35,607 nt of DNA from CALLVY01 sp937899855 (GTDB taxonomy: Bacteria; Bacteroidota; Bacteroidia; Chitinophagales; Saprospiraceae): assembly GCA_039820405.1 (NCBI GenBank), contig JBCBQC010000066.1:1-35607 (forward strand), read 5' to 3'. The notes under the pieces are model-generated. The model did no database searches. It saw nothing but the letters and a program-made list of their open reading frames with translations, and was not told the DNA's origin. Positions 8,625 through 17,334 of this stretch are shown here, piece by piece (position 1 is the first letter of the stretch; each line of letters starts with the position of its first letter). A program made the translations under genes and the position numbers.

Positions 8625-10724
8625 TTAGTAGGCTCCGAAGTAGCGCCGGACCCCCCATTCGAGGGTCAGCAGACCGAGTAGGAGGAAAAAGATCCACCGC
8701 AGGTTGATGACCGAACGGGTCTTGGAGCTTTCGTAGATGATGGGGACGACCGTCTTGCGGTCCCGAAGTTTTTGTGCGATTCCGGTCAATTCGGTGGGGT
8801 AAACCAACTCACCACCATTCTGCTCGCTCAAGAGTTGGAGCATGCCGTGGTCGGCCGTCGACTCATAGATCTCCAGCTGAATGGGTTGGACGCTGAATTG
8901 CCCTTCGTAATCCAATTGGCGGCCGCTGCTCATCACGGTGGCGCGGAAGCTGTAATTGCCCACGGGGAAGTTGCCCGCGTTGAGGGTGTAGGAGCGACCC
9001 GATTTGCTAAAGGTAAAATTGTACTCCTTGCCTTCGCTGCTCTTGACCGTCACCAGGGCATCCGGTTCGTTGATGAGTTCGTAACTCTCGTTGTACAGCT
9101 CGGCATCGAAATAGATCGGTTCGTTTTCCTTAAAGATATTTTTGCTCAAGCTCACCCGGAATTTGCGCTTGTCTTCCTTGAGGCTTAGGTACTGGACGGT
9201 TTTGCCCAGCAACTCGTCGATGCGTTCGTGGTTTTTGTATTGCAGATAATCGAAGAGGCGCCATTTCCAGATGTTTTCGGCGCAGAGGAGTCCGGTTTTG
9301 ATGTCGCGATCTTCGCCGAAGACCAGGAGGGGGAATTTGGTATCCACCTTGCCGATGCGTTGGTAGAGCAGGATGGAGGCGATGCCGTTGTCCTTAAACT
9401 CGCCAAAGGGGGCGATCAGGGGGGGGAAACGCGACAAGTCCTGGGTGATGCGTTCTTCGACGTTGAAGAGGCTAAAGTCCGGCGCTACCGAAGCTTGCAC
9501 TTCATTGGTATTGCGGCCATCCGACTGGATACTCAGCAGGGACTGCTGCTGATTGAGGGCTCGAAAATCGGTCTGGCTACCCGTAATGAACAGCCGGGGA
9601 ATTTTTCGCTGGTTCATCGTCGCTAGTAGCCCCTCGGCGGACTGGGTACGGCTGGGCAGTTGGTGCAATACCGCAAAGTCGTAAGCAGCTACGTTGATCT
9701 GAGGATCCTGAATGTAGGCGATGGTGACTTCGTAGTTCTTGTTGCTGCTCAGGGATTGTTTGATGGCGGAGAGGTCGGGATGGGGGGAGTTGGCGAGGAG
9801 TAGGATTTTTTGTCGGGCGTCGAGAACGTCGACGAAGAAATCCTTGCTGTTGTTGGAAGTAGAAACTTCTCCATCCAGGGTGCTGAGGGAAACGCGGTAG
9901 CGTTGGACCCCACTTTGGGCCGCGTCGAGGAGGATTTCTTCCGTTCGGAAAAAGTCGCTCCGATCAATCCGCAGGGGGATTTGCTGGAGGCGGGTGGTCT
10001 GGCCATTGTCGATGCGGTAGACGTTCAGATTGCTCAGCCCTCCCTCACAATTGCGGGCCGATACATCCACCTGAACGCTAAATTTATCCCCCAGATAAGC
10101 AATCTTATTGTGAAAAACCCGCTTGAGTACCAGGTCCTTACGCGCCGTGGTATCGCCCAAGGCTACCGTGTAGACTGGCGCCGCCAGGCGGCTGCCCCCG
10201 TAGATGGGATTGCTGCCCTCGTTGTAAATGCCATCGGTCGCCACAATAACTGCCCCCAGGTTTTGATTGCTGTACAGGTCGTACAATTCCTGAAGCAGTT
10301 TGGAAATATTGGTCACCTTATCGGCAAAGCTAAAGTCAACCCCTTCGCGCACCTCCCCCCCAAAAGCGTATTCCTTCAAATCGTAATCAGCGGCCAACTC
10401 CTGGCTCAGGTTCGCAAAGTTCTGCTGGTAAGCCTCCCGCTCTTCCGCGTTCATCGCCGCGGCCACCGATTCGGACTGGTCCTGCGCCAAAATCACCACT
10501 GGCTTTTTGGCCTCGCTGGTGATCGAACGGAGTAGGGGCGAGAGCAGGAGAATACTCAGTAAAGTCACCGTCAGAAAACGCAGCGGCCCCAGCAACCAGC
10601 TCATGCGCTCGGATTGCTCGCGGAAGGATTGGTCGCGGTAGTACAAAAAGACGGCGTAGGCCAGCCCCAGTAGGGCGCAAAAGAGCAAGTACCAGGTGGG
10701 ATACTGAAAACTGATGTTCTCCAT
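8625..10724 (-). CDS. Membrane protein with von Willebrand factor A domain
   Basis: 699 aa. Two membrane helices near the N-terminus (about 10-28 and 45-65) and one at the C-terminus (about 676-693) place the bulk of the protein in the periplasm. A vWA-type domain starts after the second helix: PVVILAQDQSES gives the metal-ion site D82-x-S84-x-S86, and VATDGIYNEG supplies the later conserved ATDG loop. Central Ig-like beta domains follow. The architecture resembles Bat-type or other conserved vWA membrane proteins of Bacteroidota, which have no agreed function. It stands alone, convergent with the choline transporter gene (2-bp gap). No MoxR ATPase or other Bat gene lies in the window, so assignment to a Bat operon is not supported. 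Confidence 0.75.
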   Translation of the reverse strand: MENISFQYPTWYLLFCALLGLAYAVFLYYRDQSFREQSERMSWLLGPLRFLTVTLLSILLLSPLLRSITSEAKKPVVILAQDQSESVAAAMNAEEREAYQQNFANLSQELAADYDLKEYAFGGEVREGVDFSFADKVTNISKLLQELYDLYSNQNLGAVIVATDGIYNEGSNPIYGGSRLAAPVYTVALGDTTARKDLVLKRVFHNKIAYLGDKFSVQVDVSARNCEGGLSNLNVYRIDNGQTTRLQQIPLRIDRSDFFRTEEILLDAAQSGVQRYRVSLSTLDGEVSTSNNSKDFFVDVLDARQKILLLANSPHPDLSAIKQSLSSNKNYEVTIAYIQDPQINVAAYDFAVLHQLPSRTQSAEGLLATMNQRKIPRLFITGSQTDFRALNQQQSLLSIQSDGRNTNEVQASVAPDFSLFNVEERITQDLSRFPPLIAPFGEFKDNGIASILLYQRIGKVDTKFPLLVFGEDRDIKTGLLCAENIWKWRLFDYLQYKNHERIDELLGKTVQYLSLKEDKRKFRVSLSKNIFKENEPIYFDAELYNESYELINEPDALVTVKSSEGKEYNFTFSKSGRSYTLNAGNFPVGNYSFRATVMSSGRQLDYEGQFSVQPIQLEIYESTADHGMLQLLSEQNGGELVYPTELTGIAQKLRDRKTVVPIIYESSKTRSVINLRWIFFLLLGLLTLEWGVRRYFGAY

Positions 10725-11216
10725 GAATGATGATTTGCTTTTGGGACTCGGGATAAATCCCGCCCGAGTTTTGGTTGCTTATTCTAACCCCAAAGCCTCG
10801 GATTAGTTACAATTTTCCCCAGAAAATACGGTCGCTAGGCGTCCGCTTCTCCGAATGGGAAACGCGCCGCAAGTTAATAAAAGTGTGGAGAAGCCAAATG
10901 TTAAAAATTCCCGGTATCCTACCCCCGTATCCCCATTTTGGGCCTACCCCCGCCGGGCCCGAAAGCGTTCGAGTATTTTTTACCCACCGGACTTCCCCAA
11001 CCAGTTGCGGGATTCCATCCGGGCGCGACCTCGGCCCCCCCTGCCGAGCAAATGGGTAAAAGACAGCACGGACGTAGACGGGGTACGCTTTTCATGCCCG
11101 GCTTCCCCGATGTACAAAACAGGGGTTTTACCCGACTCTTTTGCGCTTATTTTTTCCTCCTTCCCAAACCAAAGTTTGGAAACCTTCGTTAGAGAAGGGC
11201 AAATACCTTTGAAATT
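10725..11216. other. 492-bp gap between divergent genes; no gene recognised
   Basis: The gap lies between the divergent vWA gene and the 'AsnB'-named gene. Small open frames here have Pro/Arg-rich composition and no recognisable domain. An inverted repeat sits at 10746-10769 and a partial promoter-like TACCTTTG at 11204-11211. I see no RNA gene. Confidence 0.6.
10746..10769. repeat. Inverted repeat in the leader of the vWA gene
   Basis: ACTCGGG (10746-10752) pairs with CCCGAGT (10763-10769) across a 10-base loop, with a nested GGGAT/ATCCC. A T-run follows on the plus strand, but no plus-strand gene ends here. On the minus strand the hairpin would lie about 20 bases upstream of the vWA start codon. 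It could be a leader structure or an operator. Confidence 0.4.
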
Positions 11217-12503
11217 ATGGAAATGATAAAGAAATGCGTGGTCCTTTGCTGCTTTTTGGTCCTGGGGGCACTGCCCGCTACGGCAGCTTACCTGATGTTA
11301 CCCATGGATGAAGGCCAAAAGAATCACCTCAAAGCCTACGGCATCACCTACTGGGTGCTCAACAATGGCGTGGAGGCCTACTGGCTGCTCAATTACCGGG
11401 GGGGCAGTTTTGCTTTCAAGCACAACAAAGCCTTCGAAAACGAATGCCTGACCCGTGGCGTCAGCTACGAAATCATCCCGGATGCGCAGTACAATAACAT
11501 CCTGGCCGAGATCGCCGACCCCGAAGAAAATATGGATGCCATCAAACTAGAAGTCGCTCCCAAAGTGGCTGTCTACACCCCTGACGTCAACGCCAAAGGG
11601 GAAAAAATCCAACCCTGGGACGATGCCGTGACCCTCGTCCTGACCTACGCCGAAATTCCCTACGAGACCGTGTACGATCGCGAAGTGCTGGAGGATAAGC
11701 TGCCCGAATACGACTGGCTCCACCTGCACCACGAAGATTTTACGGGGCAGTACGGTCGTTTTTTCCGCAATTACCACAATCACGCCTGGTATAAGGAAAA
11801 TGTCGCTCGGATGGAAAGCCTGGCCCAAAGCCTGGGTTTTAGCAAGGTCTCGCAAATGAAGCTGGCGGTCGTCAAAAAACTCAAAGAATATATCGGCAGC
11901 GGTGGTTTTATGTTTGCCATGTGCTCGGCTACCGACACCTACGACCTGGCCCTGGCTTCCGAAGGCATCGACATTTGCGAATACATGTACGATGGCGATC
12001 CCGCCGATCCCCAGGCGCAGAGCAAGCTGGACTACAGCCAAACCCTCGCTTTCCAAAATTTTGAACTGATGCGCGACCCCCTCGTCTACGAGCATTCTAC
12101 CATCGACCACAGCAACAACCGCAACATTTCCCCCGAGACGGACTATTTTACCCTCTTCGATTTTTCCGCCAAATGGGACCCCGTCCCCACCATGCTGACC
12201 CAAAACCACACCCGTACGGTCAAAGGGTTTATGGGCCAAACCACCGCCTTCCGTAAAAAATACCTCAAATCGGATGTGCTGGTACTCGGCGAAAACAAAC
12301 CCGCCAACGAAGTGCGCTACATCCACAACAACTACGGACAAGGCACCTGGACGTTTTACGGTGGTCACGACCCCGAGGATTACCGCCACTTCGTCAACGA
12401 TCCCGAAACGGACTTGAACCTCCATCCCCAGTCTCCCGGCTACCGCCTGATTCTCAACAATGTTTTGTTTCCCGCGGCTAAGAAGAAGAAGCGGAAGACT
12501 TAG
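11217..12503 (+). CDS. Exported Bacteroidota family protein, database name 'asparagine synthetase B' (function unknown)
   Basis: 428 aa. A signal peptide (MEMIKKCVVLCCFLVLGALPATA) precedes the conserved opening YLMLPMDEGQKNHLKAYGITYWVL. The rest, including LHLHHEDFTGQYG, FMFAMCSATDTYDLALA, WDPVPTMLTQNHT and YGGHDPEDYRHF, matches from memory a Bacteroidota family labelled asparagine synthetase B. I see neither an N-terminal catalytic Cys2 amidotransferase domain nor the SGGxDS ATP-binding loop of true AsnB, and the protein is exported, so that label is almost certainly wrong. The conserved His-rich (HLHHED) and GGHDPED segments look like possible metal or catalytic sites, or a glutamine-amidotransferase-like fold; both are guesses. 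A second in-frame ATG at 11223 is an equally good start. It ends with a basic tail KKKKRKT. Confidence 0.75.
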   Translation: MEMIKKCVVLCCFLVLGALPATAAYLMLPMDEGQKNHLKAYGITYWVLNNGVEAYWLLNYRGGSFAFKHNKAFENECLTRGVSYEIIPDAQYNNILAEIADPEENMDAIKLEVAPKVAVYTPDVNAKGEKIQPWDDAVTLVLTYAEIPYETVYDREVLEDKLPEYDWLHLHHEDFTGQYGRFFRNYHNHAWYKENVARMESLAQSLGFSKVSQMKLAVVKKLKEYIGSGGFMFAMCSATDTYDLALASEGIDICEYMYDGDPADPQAQSKLDYSQTLAFQNFELMRDPLVYEHSTIDHSNNRNISPETDYFTLFDFSAKWDPVPTMLTQNHTRTVKGFMGQTTAFRKKYLKSDVLVLGENKPANEVRYIHNNYGQGTWTFYGGHDPEDYRHFVNDPETDLNLHPQSPGYRLILNNVLFPAAKKKKRKT

Positions 12504-13044
12504 GAAAGGTGGAGTAAATGGTACGGAGCAGGAGAGGCCTGCTGCTTCCCCGGTCGTTATTGGCTGGTCCATGAAGATGGATTGGGGGCTGATTAGATAT
12601 CCGTAGTATAGCGGTAAAAGCAGCGGAATGGCAAAAGAGGAATGACTGATGCGATTGAAAATTAGCCTTGGGCCTGGGGGCGCGATTGTAGACGGACTTC
12701 GGAGCAGACTTCGGAGCAGACTTCGGGGCGACTAGACAGATTTTGGGGCTTGGGTGGGCCCACCCTTTAGGCGTCGACACTGACGACACCCCTTTGCGGT
12801 CACCATCCCAAGGCATGGATCCGCTACCCAACCCCAGGGCTTCTAACTCTGGTTGTAGTCAAAGATCGAGCTTTCCCCTACTCGAGAATTAGAAAAACTC
12901 TACACATGGACGCTTTTTCTGGAAAATTCCATAAAAACAATTGGGTATAATTTTAATTTATCGGTTGTAACCCCCGAAAAATAAAGGAAAAATTTCTGAA
13001 AAAAAGTTGCCCCTCTTTCAAAAACGTTTTTGACCCAAGCCCCA
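12504..13044. other. 541-bp gap between convergent genes; short 12-bp tandem repeat
   Basis: The gap lies between the stops of two convergent genes. It has three 12-bp units (GACTTCGGAGCA twice, then GACTTCGGGGCG) at 12695-12730, and an AT-rich part at about 12900-13020. A minus-strand frame across 12478-12831 is low-complexity and overlaps the end of the real gene, so I do not call it. No clear hairpin terminator or RNA gene is seen. Confidence 0.6.
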
Positions 13045-14205
13045 TTAAGGCTCGTATTGCTCCTCGTCCACCACGTTCTCTACGCTCACGTTTTCCTCTC
13101 CCAATTCCAGCACCACAAACTCCACCCGTCGGTTGTACTGCCGCCCCTCATCCGTATCGTTGGTCCGAATGGGGCGTCCCTCGCCAAAGCCTTCCGATTC
13201 AATTCGATCCAGGGCTACGCCGTTGTTGGCCAGGTAGTCGTAGACCGATCGGGCCCGGTTGTCCGACAGGGTCACGTTGTAGGCATCGGTCCCCCGGCTG
13301 TCCGTATGGCCGTGGATGGCGATCTTCATCCCCGGGTATTTTTGGAGTAAGGTCAACAGCTCGTCCAACTCCTCAAAGGAAGCGGGCAGCAAGTCCCATT
13401 TGTCAAAGTCAAAGTATACGCGGTCCAGTCGGATGACTTCGCCGACCTCCACCTGTCGATCGGCCAGGCTGGCTTCGGGTTCGGGGCGGACGTTGAGTTG
13501 GTACAAGCCGATGTCGTCCAGTAAGTAATAGGCATTGGTAAATTTATTGTCTCCCGGATCGGGCGTCTCGCCAAAGGTGGTCATTTCGTTGTCGAAAAAG
13601 TTACCGATGAGGATAAAGCGATCGCGGTTGTAGGCCGTAAATTTGGTCGAAATTTTGACCCATTCCGAGCGCTCGGGGTTGATGATGGTATCCACATTGA
13701 GGATGGGCTGCATCTCGGTAAGGGGAATCCAGTCGCGATTGAGGGTGGGGACGGGGCTAAAGGCCACCCCTACATTGTTGGAGGTCATCTTGGAGTTTTT
13801 GGAGCGGCAGACCCAGAACTCGAGGTAGTACTCGGCGCCCTCAATCAGGGGCTTGTCGAGCTTGGCCTGGATGTATTCCCGGTAGGTATCCGAGCGTTTG
13901 GATTCGGGATTGTGGGTCAGAATGGCCACCATGGCATTGCCCTGGTGGGGGCCATCGAAGAGTTCGTAGCCGCCGTTGACGAAAAACATCAGGTCGGGGG
14001 TGCCGTTGTTGGGGCTCATCCAGCTATCAAGGCTATTGCGGAAGGCCACCGAACCGTCGAGGTCGTACTGGGGGAGCGAGCGACGGAGTTTTTCAAAGCC
14101 TGGATTGGGAATTAAGTTGGGGCCGGGATACCATTCGGCGGGGACCTGGGCCAGGAGATGGGGGCTCGTGGAAAAGGCAAAAAGGAAGAGTAGCGCGTAC
14201 TTCAT
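13045..14205 (-). CDS. OmpA-family outer-membrane protein with N-terminal carbohydrate-binding-like region
   Basis: 386 aa from ATG at 14205. The frame opens upstream at 14295, but MKYALLFLFAFSTSPHLLAQ is a clean signal peptide. After it, PNLIPNPGFEKL is the usual beginning of galactose-binding-like (CBM-type) beta-sandwich domains, which spans about residues 25-235. The C-terminal OmpA domain (about 265-370) has VYFDFDKWDLLPAS, IHGHTDSRGTDAYN, LSDNRARSVYDYL and GFGEGRPI, including the Asp and Arg that bind diaminopimelate of peptidoglycan. The protein ends in an acidic tail. It is likely to tie an outer-membrane or surface component to the cell wall. It is divergent from the TIR gene across 168 bp. 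Confidence 0.88.
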   Translation of the reverse strand: MKYALLFLFAFSTSPHLLAQVPAEWYPGPNLIPNPGFEKLRRSLPQYDLDGSVAFRNSLDSWMSPNNGTPDLMFFVNGGYELFDGPHQGNAMVAILTHNPESKRSDTYREYIQAKLDKPLIEGAEYYLEFWVCRSKNSKMTSNNVGVAFSPVPTLNRDWIPLTEMQPILNVDTIINPERSEWVKISTKFTAYNRDRFILIGNFFDNEMTTFGETPDPGDNKFTNAYYLLDDIGLYQLNVRPEPEASLADRQVEVGEVIRLDRVYFDFDKWDLLPASFEELDELLTLLQKYPGMKIAIHGHTDSRGTDAYNVTLSDNRARSVYDYLANNGVALDRIESEGFGEGRPIRTNDTDEGRQYNRRVEFVVLELGEENVSVENVVDEEQYEP

Positions 14206-14373
14206 GGGTAGGAGTTTATGGAATTGCAATAAATCGAAAGGGGGGAGAAAATGGTGGGAGCGAGGATAAACGCACAAAAAAAAGGCCAAAGCCACCGAAT
14301 CTCACTTTTTTTGTAAATTGTATGGGCATACTGTGAGAAAACGATCGCGAGATACCACCAAACCGACGGTCGA

Positions 14374-16446
14374 ATGTTCAAAACCCTGCGCTTACCCTTA
14401 TTGGCACTCTTGCTGACGACCTGCTTGTGGTCCTGTCAGCAGAAGCTGTACCGCTACAATTACCGCGGTGAGGATCAAAGCCTGACTTACGAAAGCCGGG
14501 CCCTGGAGAAGGGCGAGAAAAAATACCTCCGTGCGATCAGTGAGGTCAATAGCCTGCGGGCCTACCGCGATTATTACCAGCGCTATCCCGATGGCGTTTT
14601 TGCCGCTCAGGCCCGCCGCATCATCAAAGAAACCGAGACCTACCTCCGCCGAGCCGGAAAAACCTCCGCCGCCCTCCTCGATCAAACCCTACCCGCCTTA
14701 TTTGCACAGGACTTTCCCCCCCTCGATAGCGACGGCGACGGCGTCCCCGACTACCTCGATGTCGAAATCAGTACCCCCCAGGGCTACCCCGTCGCGGCCG
14801 ACGGCCGTTCCCTCGATAGCGATGGCGATGGCGTCCCCGATGGCCGCGACCGCGAACCCGATTCTCCCCCCGGTGCCGAAGTCGATGCCGATGGTCGGAC
14901 CATTCCCCCGCAGTCCAGCTCGTCCGAAACCGAAGCTCAGCTGCGCAAAGCCTACTCCCTGCGCGACTACGACTACCTCCGCCGATTTTTGCAAGAGCAT
15001 CCCGACTCTCCCTTCGCCCCCACGGTAGAGGACTGGCTTTCGGAACTCGATACCAAGCCCGGATCGGATTCGGAGGAAATCCTGGCGGAACAGGCGTGGG
15101 AACGCCTCAAGGATTCTCCCTCCCGGACCGACCTGCAAAATTTTATCGACCGCTATTCGGGTACGGCCGCCGCTACCAAGGCCCAACAGCGTCTTCGTGA
15201 CCTGGGCGAAGCCGCTCAAAATACGACCGGTGGCAAGTCCAAAGGAGAAAACTCGACGGTCGATCCCACCCAAACCAACGTCCTGCCCGCCGATAGCAGT
15301 GCGACCGCGGATAGGGATACACTGGGGGCGGACCCCCAAGTCCGCCGGGATTCCTGCCTACAAAATAGCATCGACGAAGGCGTACTGGCCTTTAATCTCC
15401 TGCCCTCCGAAATGGTCCTCGATTCGATCTACGCGTTTTACGTCAAAATCAACGACCTCTCCGAAATCGATGCCGTGGCGGAAAGCTTCTCGCGCATCAC
15501 CGGCCAAGAGATCGACGCGGAGGTCATCAACCCCTACGATCGCGATACTACCGACGGCGGGGTGGTCTTTGAGGCCCTAAAAATTGGTTCGGAGATGAAG
15601 GTCCAACTCCAGACCTTCAACGAAGCAGCCTTCAACATCAAGGCCCAGCACAGCCAGGCCGTTCAGAAGATCGATTGCGACCTGACCGCCTCGTGGAATT
15701 GGGACATTCAACCCCGGGAAAAAGGCCCCCAGCGGCTTCGCCTCATCATCGAGGTGTTGGTAGACGGGCAGCCGCGTTTGAGCGATATCAATATTCCGCC
15801 CAAGGACATCTTGGTGACGGTGCGCCAGCCGGAGCGTACCTGGTGGCCCTGGGTTCTCGGGGGTATGGCCCTATTAGGACTGCTGTTGCTGATCTTCTTC
15901 CGCCGGCGACGCTCCGCGGCGGAGCCCGAGGCGGCGGGTTTTGGGACGGCGATGGGTTTGGCGACCCTAGCGCCCCAGCAAAGCAAATCGGTATTTATCG
16001 CCTACGCCCCTCAGGATGCGCAGTGGACCGAGCGGATCTATCAGCAGCTCAAAACCCTCGATAAGAGTGGCTTTGTCAATATTTGGTACGACAAAATGGT
16101 CGTGGGGGGCGAAGATTACCGCGCGACGGTGATGGCGCATTTACAAGCTGCCCAATTGGTATTGCTCAACGTGAGCGCCGATTTTCTGGCCTCCGATTTT
16201 TGCGACGAAGTAGTTCGGGCGGCGGCGGCGCGGGTAGCTGCCGGTGAGGACTGTCGGATCTTACCCATCCTCATCCGACCCTGTCTGTGGAAGGCCAGTC
16301 CGGTAGCCAAGTACCCAGTTTTTCCCAAAAATGAAGAAGCCCTCACCAGCAGCGAGTGGGACAGCCCGGATGAGGCCCTCTACCAAGTTTTTCTGGAAAT
16401 GGAAAAAGAACTCCTACTTCCCGGTGGGAGTATGCAAATGCCCTAA
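14374..16446 (+). CDS. Membrane TIR-domain receptor-like protein with thrombospondin type 3 repeats
   Basis: 690 aa. The N-terminus is a lipoprotein-like signal ending LWS-C21, with an unusual Trp at -2. Two short repeat regions (about 45-93 and 190-280; SLRAYRDYYQRYP, YLRRFLQEHP) resemble helical TPR-like units. Between them lie calcium-binding type 3 repeats: DSDGDGVPD at 118-126 and 148-156, then DADG. A beta-rich domain (about 330-485) precedes one membrane helix (about 491-509) with a basic stop-transfer sequence RRRR. The C-terminal TIR domain (about 537-690) has VFIAYAPQDAQW, WYDKMVVGGEDYR, VLLNVSADFLASDFCDE and ILPILIRPC. This places the sensor outside and the TIR inside the cytoplasm. 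E612 may be the NADase glutamate, but the local spacing is not standard. TIR proteins can be NAD+-cleaving immune effectors or scaffolds. The gene overlaps the convergent SGNH gene by 33 bp. Confidence 0.87.
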   Translation: MFKTLRLPLLALLLTTCLWSCQQKLYRYNYRGEDQSLTYESRALEKGEKKYLRAISEVNSLRAYRDYYQRYPDGVFAAQARRIIKETETYLRRAGKTSAALLDQTLPALFAQDFPPLDSDGDGVPDYLDVEISTPQGYPVAADGRSLDSDGDGVPDGRDREPDSPPGAEVDADGRTIPPQSSSSETEAQLRKAYSLRDYDYLRRFLQEHPDSPFAPTVEDWLSELDTKPGSDSEEILAEQAWERLKDSPSRTDLQNFIDRYSGTAAATKAQQRLRDLGEAAQNTTGGKSKGENSTVDPTQTNVLPADSSATADRDTLGADPQVRRDSCLQNSIDEGVLAFNLLPSEMVLDSIYAFYVKINDLSEIDAVAESFSRITGQEIDAEVINPYDRDTTDGGVVFEALKIGSEMKVQLQTFNEAAFNIKAQHSQAVQKIDCDLTASWNWDIQPREKGPQRLRLIIEVLVDGQPRLSDINIPPKDILVTVRQPERTWWPWVLGGMALLGLLLLIFFRRRRSAAEPEAAGFGTAMGLATLAPQQSKSVFIAYAPQDAQWTERIYQQLKTLDKSGFVNIWYDKMVVGGEDYRATVMAHLQAAQLVLLNVSADFLASDFCDEVVRAAAARVAAGEDCRILPILIRPCLWKASPVAKYPVFPKNEEALTSSEWDSPDEALYQVFLEMEKELLLPGGSMQMP

Positions 16447-17232
16447 GGCTTTGTCACAAATAAATTCCGCAATTTGCTCGCCCCAGAGGCGATAGGCCAA
16501 TTTGGTGGGGTGGACGCCATCGCTAAAGAGATCGCGGTGGCGAAACTGTTTGCCCTGCTCGGTATACTGCCCATCCAAGCGGATGTGTTCCTGGAGGAAA
16601 AAAACGTTTTCGAAGCGCTGGGGCAAGTCGACGATGGCCTGCTTGAGCAGTTGGATTTGCCCCGTCATTAGCCAGCGCAGCAGGGGTGGAAAGGCAGGAA
16701 ACCAACGAACGGGCGGCATGTTGGCGATCACGATTTTGGAGTTGTGGTGCTTTTGGCGTAAGCTGTCGAGGAGGTCCCTAAAGGCCTGGTGCCACTTGAG
16801 GGGGCTACTCATCTGGAAGGTATCGTTGCCACCCAGCCCGATCACGATTAAATCGTACATCTGCTTGGGAATTTGGGGAACCAGGTTTTCCCGGACTTCC
16901 TTGGCTGTCAGCCCACTCTGGGCCACCACCGTCCAACGTACACTTCGGCGACTGAAGCGGTGGATTTTGTCCGAGATGACCCCCGCCAGGCCATCGCGAT
17001 GGTCTTCGACTCCCACTCCCGCCATTGAAGATTCTCCGATGCACAAGATGTTTAGGGGTTGGATGCTGGCCCTAGGAAAGGCGATTTTTCCCATTCGGTT
17101 GCGCGCCGCTTCGGGAAGTGCGGGCATCCGGGTCTGTATGCGTTTGCCCAACCAGTAGAGGTAAGGAAGAATGGGCAGTGAAATACCCAGGCGTAGGAGG
17201 TATCTGACTTTGGCGGTCCAAACGGCATTCAT
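16414..17232 (-). CDS. SGNH/GDSL-family hydrolase
   Basis: 272 aa from ATG at 17232; an upstream in-frame ATG at 17256 lies inside a promoter-like sequence and is less likely. The N-terminus (about 12-30) has a hydrophobic anchor or uncleaved signal. The SGNH blocks are all visible: ILCIGESS with nucleophile S68, AQSG with G107, IGLGGND with N136, and SDGVHP with D238 and H241. This family hydrolyses esters, for example lipids, acetylated sugars or arylesters; the substrate cannot be told from sequence. The 3' end overlaps the TIR gene tail to tail by 33 bp. Confidence 0.85.
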   Translation of the reverse strand: MNAVWTAKVRYLLRLGISLPILPYLYWLGKRIQTRMPALPEAARNRMGKIAFPRASIQPLNILCIGESSMAGVGVEDHRDGLAGVISDKIHRFSRRSVRWTVVAQSGLTAKEVRENLVPQIPKQMYDLIVIGLGGNDTFQMSSPLKWHQAFRDLLDSLRQKHHNSKIVIANMPPVRWFPAFPPLLRWLMTGQIQLLKQAIVDLPQRFENVFFLQEHIRLDGQYTEQGKQFRHRDLFSDGVHPTKLAYRLWGEQIAEFICDKALGHLHTPTGK

Positions 17233-17253
17233 AGACGGGGTTAATTTAAAGGA

Positions 17254-17283
17254 CAAATTAGCAGATTCTGGCTAAAATTCAAG
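17254..17283 (-). promoter_or_regulatory. Possible promoter of the SGNH hydrolase gene
   Basis: Read leftward, CTTG (17283-17280) is followed after 19 bases by TAATTTG (17260-17254). This is the Bacteroidota -33/-7 pattern with the -7 element one base short. It would give a 5' leader of about 15 bases before the ATG at 17232 and argues against the start at 17256. The match is imperfect. Confidence 0.3.
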
Positions 17284-17334
17284 ACTTGAACATGTATCAA
17301 CCAAATTTTTAGTAGTATTTCTATTTTTAACCGC

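Noticed and set aside
8621..8634. AGCCT-TAGT-AGGCT hairpin at the stop-stop junction, possible bidirectional terminator
   Set aside because: The stem is only 5 bp and lacks a T-run on either side.
11204..11211. TACCTTTG as a -7 promoter element of the 11217 gene
   Set aside because: The nearest TTTG (11175) is 25 bases away, too far, and the start of transcription would fall on the start codon.
12478..12831. Minus-strand 117-codon frame
   Set aside because: It is low-complexity (repeated PKSA from a 12-bp repeat), overlaps the end of a conserved gene, and has no domain.
14301..14337. CTCAC/GTGAG and GTATGGGCATAC inverted repeats upstream of the TIR gene as an operator
   Set aside because: The repeats are short (5 bp) and could be chance; no supporting promoter pair was found.
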